Shown here: piece after piece, positions 58,981 to 64,000 of the stretch
Position numbering within the stretch: position 1 is the first letter of the stretch
Layout: every line of letters starts with the position of its first letter
NCBI GenBank assembly: GCA_963706755.1
Contig: CAVPNH010000001.1
Coordinates: 62,001-126,000 of the forward strand
Direction of reading: 5' to 3'
Source of the DNA: RPQJ01 sp963706755
GTDB lineage: Bacteria; Pseudomonadota; Gammaproteobacteria; Steroidobacterales; Steroidobacteraceae
DNA length: 64,000 nucleotides
The notes under the pieces: generated by a model
What the model was told of the DNA's origin: nothing
Databases searched by the model: none
What the model saw: the letters and a program-made list of their open reading frames with translations, nothing else
Made by a program: the position numbers and the translations under genes

Positions 58981-61113
58981 TCAGTAGACGTCATCCACCG
59001 TGTTGTGCACGTTGAACTTGCCCGTGGGCGTCACGATTCTCGGGTCATTGATCACGGCCTTGAGCTGAAGTGTCTTGTCGTCGACGACGACGATGGCCGA
59101 CTTCTGTTCCTTGCCGTTCCACACCGAGAACCAGACTTCGTCGCCTGCGGCGTTGAACTCAGGCTGCACGACGCGCTTCGGACCTTCGCCGAGGTTCGCC
59201 CACTCGGCGATCGGCAGCACCTTGTAGCCTGCCTCGAGGTTCCCGATGTCGAACACGGCCACGCTCTGCGCGATCTTCGGATCGGGATTCAGCGGCGTGT
59301 CCACGTACAGGTGCCGCGACTTCGGGTTCGACTTCACGAACAGCGAGCCGCCGCCCTGGCCATTAAGTACCCGCACGACCTTCCAGGCGCTGTCCTTGTG
59401 CTCGACGGGGTCGGTGCCGATCAGCGTCACCTTGTCGTTGCCGAGCGCGCTCGTGACCCACACCGGGCCATACTTCGCGTCGGTAAAGTTCGCGCCGCGA
59501 CCCGGGTGCGGGATCTTGTCCACGTCGATCAGGGCCGTCAGCTTCTGTTCCTTCGAGTCGATCACCGCGACCTTGTTCGACTGGTTGGCGGCCGTCAGGA
59601 AGTAGCGCTTGGTCACGTCCCAGCCGCCGTCGTGCAGGAAGCGGGCGGCTCCGATCGTCGTCGTCTTGAGGTTGTCGATGTCCTCGTAATTGACCAGCAG
59701 GATCTGCCCGGTCTCCTTGACGTTGACGATGAACTCCGGGTGCTCGTGCGACGCCACGATGGCGGCCACGCGCGGCTCGGGGTGATACTCCTGCGTGTCC
59801 ACCGTCATGCCGCGGGTCGAGACGACCTTGAGCGGCTCGAGGGTCAGGCCGTCCATGATCGTGTACTGCGGCGGCCAGTAGGAGCCCGCGATCGCGTACT
59901 TGTCCTCGTAGCCTTTGTACTTCGAGGTCTCGACCGATCGCGCCTCGAGGCCGACCTTGATCTCGGCCACCTTGGCCGGGGTTGGCATGAAGAGATCGAT
60001 CAGGTCGATCTTCGCGTCGCGGCCGATCGCGTACACGTAGCGGCCGGAGCTCGAGAGCCGCGAGATGTGCACCGCGTAGCCCGTCTTGATGGTCGTGATG
60101 ATCTTCTTGGTGTCGCCGTCGACCAGCGCCACTTCTCCCGCGTCGCGCAGCGTGACCGCGAAGATGTTGTCGATGTTGTACTTGTTCTGCTTCGTCTTCG
60201 GGCGATCGGCCACCGGCACCAGGACCGTCCACGTCGCCTTGATTTCCTTCATGCCGAATTCGGGCGGCAGCGGCGGCTCGTTCTGCACGTAGCGCGCCAT
60301 CAGGTCCACCTGCGCCGGAGTAAGCTCACCCGACTTGCCCCAGCTCGGCATGCCGGCGGGCGAGCCCTGGTTGATGAACACCTTGAGATAATCCGTGCCC
60401 TTCTTCTGGGTGATGTCGGGAGTGAGCGGCTTCCCGGTCGCGCCCTTGCGCAGCACGCCATGGCAGCCCGCGCAACGCTCGAAGTAGATCTGCTGGGCCT
60501 CCTTAAATTCGGCCGCCGACATCGTCGGCGCCCCCGGGGTCAGCAGTACCTGCGCATCGGCCGCGCCGACCGGGGAGGGTGCGCCCTGGTATTTCAGTTC
60601 GGAGGTGATCGTAGGGTGCTGTGTCGGCGACTCCGCCTTCTTGGGGGTCGCCTCAGCCTTGGTGCGTGTCGCTGCGACGGTGGTCGTCGAAACCGAGCCA
60701 CCCTTGTTCCCCCAGGAGTTCATGGCGTACGTCAGCGCATCCGCGATCTCCTTGTCGGAGAGCTGGGTCATGGCCGGCATGACCGAGTTGTACTTGATGC
60801 CGTTGACCTCGACCTCTCCCTGCAGGCCGTTCACGACCGTGCGCGCCGCGCGGTCCGGGTTGCCGAGGAGGTAGTCGGAACCTGCGAGTGGCGGGAAGGC
60901 CCCCGGCAGCCCCTTGCCGTCGGCCTGGTGACAGGCGTAGCAGATCGTGTCGTATACCTTCTTGCCGTCGGCGACCTGCGCAGCGAGCGAACTCGCGCCT
61001 GCGACCTCAGCCTGGTGCACCTGCTGTGCCCAGGCGCCGGCGGACAGGGCCAGCGATCCCGCGGCAGCCAATGAGGCGGCAACGCGGGCCCGGACCGTAT
61101 ATGTCGATGTCAT
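58981..61113 (-). CDS. nirS: Cytochrome cd1 nitrite reductase with an extra N-terminal cytochrome c domain
   Basis: Reduces nitrite to nitric oxide in the periplasm. 710 residues, ATG at 61113 after GGGAG. Signal peptide AGSLALSAGAWAQQ, then a first cytochrome c domain (CYACHQADGKGLP; Met ligand region VMPAMTQLS), a Lys/Thr/Pro linker, the second c domain (CAGCHGVLRKG), and the eight-bladed d1-heme propeller. The active-site His residues in EYHPEPRVAAIVASHEHPEF and FLHDGGWDVTKRYF, and the d1 ligand AVHISRLSSSGRY, are intact. Ordinary NirS has one c domain; the extra one is fused in frame. No heme d1 synthesis genes appear nearby. Confidence 0.95.
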   Translation of the reverse strand: MTSTYTVRARVAASLAAAGSLALSAGAWAQQVHQAEVAGASSLAAQVADGKKVYDTICYACHQADGKGLPGAFPPLAGSDYLLGNPDRAARTVVNGLQGEVEVNGIKYNSVMPAMTQLSDKEIADALTYAMNSWGNKGGSVSTTTVAATRTKAEATPKKAESPTQHPTITSELKYQGAPSPVGAADAQVLLTPGAPTMSAAEFKEAQQIYFERCAGCHGVLRKGATGKPLTPDITQKKGTDYLKVFINQGSPAGMPSWGKSGELTPAQVDLMARYVQNEPPLPPEFGMKEIKATWTVLVPVADRPKTKQNKYNIDNIFAVTLRDAGEVALVDGDTKKIITTIKTGYAVHISRLSSSGRYVYAIGRDAKIDLIDLFMPTPAKVAEIKVGLEARSVETSKYKGYEDKYAIAGSYWPPQYTIMDGLTLEPLKVVSTRGMTVDTQEYHPEPRVAAIVASHEHPEFIVNVKETGQILLVNYEDIDNLKTTTIGAARFLHDGGWDVTKRYFLTAANQSNKVAVIDSKEQKLTALIDVDKIPHPGRGANFTDAKYGPVWVTSALGNDKVTLIGTDPVEHKDSAWKVVRVLNGQGGGSLFVKSNPKSRHLYVDTPLNPDPKIAQSVAVFDIGNLEAGYKVLPIAEWANLGEGPKRVVQPEFNAAGDEVWFSVWNGKEQKSAIVVVDDKTLQLKAVINDPRIVTPTGKFNVHNTVDDVY

Positions 61114-61180
61114 GGACGACTCCCTTTTTGGCTGTAACCGTGCGGGGCGCGCCTTGGCGCGCACCAACCTGTTATTCGAC

Positions 61181-61222
61181 ACGGTAGGGGAGCGGGCCTG
61201 TATCCGCATTGACCTCGATCAA
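61181..61222 (-). promoter_or_regulatory. nirS promoter with FNR/DNR box
   Basis: TTGATCGAGGTCAA on the minus strand (61209-61222) matches the FNR/DNR consensus TTGAT-N4-ATCAA at nine of ten fixed positions. With the box centred at -41.5, the -10 falls on TACCGT (61181-61186), which keeps the key T, A and final T, and transcription would begin at about 61174, 61 bases before the nirS ATG. This is the class II activator arrangement. Confidence 0.8.
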
Positions 61223-61235
61223 GCCGGGCGGGAGT

Positions 61236-61931
61236 TCAGGACTGGGCGTCGAGGGTGGCGAGGAGCCTTGCCCGATCAGGGACTTGCAGGCTTCGGCCGC
61301 GCACGACGATGACGCCGGCGTCGGACAGGGTCCGGAGGATGCGCGACAGCGTCTCGGGCTTCATGGACAGGCGCGAAGCGAGGTCCTGTCGCGATTCCTG
61401 CAACTCGATCTCGGCCGGCCCGTCTGAGTCGAGCGGCAGTCGGCCCTCGATCAGCCTCACCAGCCGGTGGGTGGCGCTTTCGAGCGTCAGGTACTCGATT
61501 TCCCGCAGGCGCATGTGCAGGCGCTGGCTCAGGTGGCCGAGCATGCGCACGCAGGTTTCCGGGCTCTCGCGCAGGACGGCCAGGTACTCGCCGCTGGAGA
61601 ACCGTGCTACCTGCAGGTCGGTGGCCGCCACCGCGGACACTGGATAGACGGGCCCCTCCATGAACATCACGGCTTCGGCGAAACTCCTGCCCGGCCCGAG
61701 GATTTCGACGATCTTCTCCTCGCCCGCCCGGGAATAGAGAACCAGGTTGACCTGCCCGTCGAGCACGATGAAGAAGTTCGTGGCCGGCTGACCACGGTCG
61801 AAGATGACGTGGCCCGCGCGATGCGGGTCCACGTGGCTTGCGACCAGCACGCGCTGCAGTTGCGGCGGCGCGAGCCCAGCGAAGAGATGGTGGCTGCGGA
61901 GAACCGCGTCCAGGTTGTCCGGAGGCTGCAT
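61236..61931 (-). CDS. Crp/Fnr-family regulator (Dnr/NnrR-like)
   Basis: 231 residues. Cyclic-nucleotide-type beta-roll (GHVIFDRGQPATNFFIVLDGQV), dimer helix, and a winged helix-turn-helix (SRQDLASRLSMKPETLSRILR). It lacks the N-terminal Cys cluster of FNR, so it is of the Dnr/NnrR class thought to sense nitric oxide through heme. It lies directly upstream of nirS on the same strand and probably activates it through the box at 61209-61222. Confidence 0.88.
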   Translation of the reverse strand: MQPPDNLDAVLRSHHLFAGLAPPQLQRVLVASHVDPHRAGHVIFDRGQPATNFFIVLDGQVNLVLYSRAGEEKIVEILGPGRSFAEAVMFMEGPVYPVSAVAATDLQVARFSSGEYLAVLRESPETCVRMLGHLSQRLHMRLREIEYLTLESATHRLVRLIEGRLPLDSDGPAEIELQESRQDLASRLSMKPETLSRILRTLSDAGVIVVRGRSLQVPDRARLLATLDAQS

Positions 61932-62056
61932 GGCGTGACGCTAACAGCACGGCCCCGCCGGTGGAATAGGCGTCCGGTCAATTTCGCCCCAGCGAGCGGT
62001 CCGGGCGAGATCAACCCGGTTCCTGCCCGGGCGCCGCGTCCGTCGGCGTGAGCAGT

Positions 62057-62449
62057 TCAGCCCGCCAGGAATCCGAGCGGCTGATGGCTCAGGGCGACCG
62101 TCACCAGGAACGCTACGGTCACCAGCGCCGCGACGAAGGCGGCAATGCGGATGGCACGGGTCCGCCCGCGCCTGAGCGCGATGCTGCCCAGCACGATGTA
62201 CACCGCGAGCAGGACGACCTTGGCGGTCAGCCAGGACGTCGTGAACGGGTACTGGTGGATGGTCATGGTGAGCGCGATGGCGCTCGCGAGCAGCACGGTG
62301 TCGATCACCACCGGGACGATCCGTGTCGCCCGCTGCTGCAGCAACGGGGACCCGGAGATCATGAGCAGCCCGCGCGCGAAGAAGAGCGCGATGGTCAGGA
62401 CCGCGCAGCCGACGTGGATCGCCTTGAGCGCGAAATAGTGCTCGATCAT
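62057..62449 (-). CDS. SirB2-family membrane protein
   Basis: 130 residues, four transmembrane helices. IEHYFALKAIHVGCAVLTI and MTIHQYPFTTSWLTAKVVLL are typical of SirB2/invasion-regulator-like membrane proteins. Role unclear. The ATG overlaps the NnrS stop (ATGA), so it belongs to the same operon. Confidence 0.8.
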   Translation of the reverse strand: MIEHYFALKAIHVGCAVLTIALFFARGLLMISGSPLLQQRATRIVPVVIDTVLLASAIALTMTIHQYPFTTSWLTAKVVLLAVYIVLGSIALRRGRTRAIRIAAFVAALVTVAFLVTVALSHQPLGFLAG

Positions 62450-63684
62450 CCCGGCCGTCCGTCCGCACGCGGTGCGAGGTAGATGCGCGCGTGCCGCGCA
62501 CCCCACACGCCGAACGCCAGCAGCCACAGGGCGGCACTGCCGAGCAGCAGGTCCCGGATCGCGGCGGGGGCGGTGGTGATTTCGCCCGCGACGCGGGCGA
62601 CGGCGGCGACCTGCACGGCGAGAAAGCAGGCGAGCGCCCAGCGGTCCATGGCGAGGGCCCGGCCCGAGTGTCCCATGGTGACGCGCGTCGCCATGGCGAC
62701 GAGCAGGCCGCCGAAGTAGCCGATGCCGAGCGCGTGGATCGGCGCGCGGCCCAATGCCCACTCGCCCGTGAGCGCGTAGCTGCCGTCACGAGCCGCCTGC
62801 AGGGCCATCGCCACCGGCAGCCACGCGAAGGCCGCATACAGCGTCCACAGGAGCGGGTTGCCCCGTGTTCGCAGCGAGGTCCAGCGGACCGCGCAGGTCG
62901 CCGTGAGGATGGCGAGCGCGATGTCGACGACGACGAGCCCCCGGAACTCACCCGCCGTGCCGAGCAGCAGGCGCACATAGGCGAGGGCGACCACGGCGAC
63001 CAGCATCCAGCGCGGCCTCCAGGCCACGTAACCGGCGACCACGTTCTGGGAGAAGAACGGGACCATGCGGTGGCAGACGGCGAAGAATACCGGCAAGAGG
63101 AAGCCCCAGAGCGCGGTACGCACCGCGAAGTGCAGGGCGAAGTCGTTGCCCTGCCAGATGCCCCAGGCGAAACCGGCTTCCGCCACGCAGCCCACGGCGA
63201 GCGCGATCGACGCGACGACCGCGTGCGAGACCACCTGCTCCGAATCGACCAGGACCCGGAGCAGCGCTGTGAGGCCGGTCGCGAGTCCCGCGAGCGACAG
63301 TGCGAGCGCCGCGAGCCGCAGGGTCGCGCTGGCATGGATGCCGACGAGCCACGCCGCCGTCGCGAGCACGAGCAGGACCGCCGTTGCCACGTAGGCTCCG
63401 CGCGGCACCTGCGGGCCGTTCATCCAGCGCGGGAAGGTCGTGAACAGGAAGCCGAAGAAGAACGTCGGAAACACGACGAACAGCAGCAGGAACGTGTGGG
63501 CCCAGATCGGCGCCACGCCGAGGTCGAGCGTGAAGAGCGGGAAACCCGTGTAACGCGCGACGAGGTGCGCCGTCCACCAAAGGCTCGCAAGCAGGAGATT
63601 CGCCGCCCCGCACAGGAACATCGTCCGATGAGGCGCGGCCGCGACCGTGGCCCACCTCGAAGGGCGGTGCGAGGCCGGGTGCAT
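62446..63684 (-). CDS. NnrS family heme-copper-type membrane protein
   Basis: 412 residues, about 12 transmembrane segments. NnrS hallmarks: PIWAHTFLLLFVVFPTFFFG, FLFTTFPRWMNGP, PIHALGIGYFGGLLVAMATR with conserved His. NnrS is a heme- and copper-containing protein that relieves nitric-oxide stress in denitrifiers and other bacteria. Start at ATG 63684. Immediately downstream of hemN on the same strand. Confidence 0.9.
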   Translation of the reverse strand: MHPASHRPSRWATVAAAPHRTMFLCGAANLLLASLWWTAHLVARYTGFPLFTLDLGVAPIWAHTFLLLFVVFPTFFFGFLFTTFPRWMNGPQVPRGAYVATAVLLVLATAAWLVGIHASATLRLAALALSLAGLATGLTALLRVLVDSEQVVSHAVVASIALAVGCVAEAGFAWGIWQGNDFALHFAVRTALWGFLLPVFFAVCHRMVPFFSQNVVAGYVAWRPRWMLVAVVALAYVRLLLGTAGEFRGLVVVDIALAILTATCAVRWTSLRTRGNPLLWTLYAAFAWLPVAMALQAARDGSYALTGEWALGRAPIHALGIGYFGGLLVAMATRVTMGHSGRALAMDRWALACFLAVQVAAVARVAGEITTAPAAIRDLLLGSAALWLLAFGVWGARHARIYLAPRADGRPG

Positions 63685-63695
63685 CGTCGGGGTCG

Positions 63696-64000
63696 TCAGA
63701 TCGCCTTGGAGAATCGCTGCTGCGCGGCCTGTGCGGACGCGAGGTAGGCGTCGAAGGCCATCGCGAGATGGCGCAGCAGCAGGCGGCCGGCTGGCAGCAC
63801 GCGCAGCCCCGGAGCGGCGAACTCCGCGAGCCCGTCCGCGACCAGCGGCGCGAGCGCCGCGATCTCGCTGGCGAAGTAGGCGTGGAAGTCGATGCCGTGC
63901 CGTGCAGAGGTCGCGGCGTAGTCGAGCACGCCGTAGCACATGATCTGCTGGATCACGTCGCGCCGGATGATGTCGTCGCGCGTCATCGTGTAACCGCGGT
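63696..64000 (-). CDS. hemN: Oxygen-independent coproporphyrinogen III oxidase (5' end outside the window)
   Basis: C-terminal 101 residues only. RGYTMTRDDIIRRDVIQQIMCYG and the end RLLLRHLAMAFDAYL match the C-terminal domain of HemN, the radical-SAM enzyme that makes protoporphyrinogen precursors without oxygen. Frame continues past 64000. Its place before nnrS fits heme supply under anaerobic nitrite respiration. Confidence 0.88.
   Translation of the reverse strand, partial: RGYTMTRDDIIRRDVIQQIMCYGVLDYAATSARHGIDFHAYFASEIAALAPLVADGLAEFAAPGLRVLPAGRLLLRHLAMAFDAYLASAQAAQQRFSKAI

Noticed and set aside
58570..61074. A plus-strand open frame of 834 codons opposite nirS.
   Set aside because: The minus strand encodes complete NirS with all heme ligands. 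The opposite frame has no recognisable motif and its composition is that of a reverse-complement shadow.

Overview
The window is GC-rich DNA from a gammaproteobacterium. The best evidence is gene order: pncC(cinA)-thpR-recA-recX-alaS-csrA followed by tRNA-Ser(GCU) and tRNA-Arg(ACG) is the classic gammaproteobacterial arrangement, and clpB-fmdB-DUF502-aspS also fits. I cannot name a genus. The organism looks capable of nitrite respiration (cd1 nitrite reductase) and has an elaborate outer membrane (RND efflux, patatin autotransporter, alginate-export-type porin, TonB receptor).

Layout. 1-6.3 kb: clpB (5' end outside the window), an FmdB zinc ribbon, a DUF502 membrane protein, aspS and an alpha/beta hydrolase, all forward. 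6.4-13.7 kb: an unknown small protein, a TolB-like/TPR membrane protein, mutS, a DUF4136 lipoprotein and two tandem related secreted helical proteins. 13.7-19.7 kb: the pncC-thpR-recA-recX-alaS-csrA block and two tRNA genes. 19.7-23.9 kb: a decayed island at the tRNA-Arg gene. It holds the C-terminal stub of a tyrosine integrase, a metallo-beta-lactamase-fold fragment, a frameshifted arylsulfatase, a VTT membrane protein and a degenerate 3' tRNA-Arg copy at its far end. 24.1-26.9 kb: scoA-scoB-atoE for acetoacetate/short-chain acid use. 27-30.6 kb: a polyphosphate-type cluster with two CYTH-like proteins, one fused to a Ppx/GppA phosphatase. 30.8-34.7 kb: a small TPR protein coupled to a frameshifted MltF-like transglycosylase, a GST-like protein and a frameshifted methyltransferase. 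34.7-39.9 kb: MAPEG, SDR and TPP-enzyme genes, a divergent AraC-type regulator with a paired direct-repeat operator, and an HDAC-family deacetylase. 40-44.3 kb: RND pump and adaptor. 44.3-49.5 kb: a 40-residue membrane peptide gene, a TrmA-type RNA methyltransferase, a patatin type-Vd autotransporter and a FUSC-like membrane protein. 49.5-58.7 kb: a PLP enzyme, a PAQR/hemolysin-III protein, a nine-heme cytochrome lipoprotein, a porin, a TonB receptor and an FkbM methyltransferase. 59-64 kb: nirS with an extra fused cytochrome c domain, a Dnr-type regulator, a SirB2 protein, NnrS and hemN (5' end outside the window).

How parts work together. The right end is a nitrite-respiration module: the Crp/Fnr-type regulator probably acts at an FNR/DNR box just upstream of nirS, with NnrS and HemN in support. 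The TPP-enzyme/SDR operon is probably controlled by the divergent AraC-type regulator. Six genes (clpB end, arylsulfatase, mltF-like, methyltransferase, TPP enzyme, AraC) carry single-base frameshifts, almost all +1. These are either sequencing/assembly indels or recent pseudogenes, and the sequence alone does not settle which.
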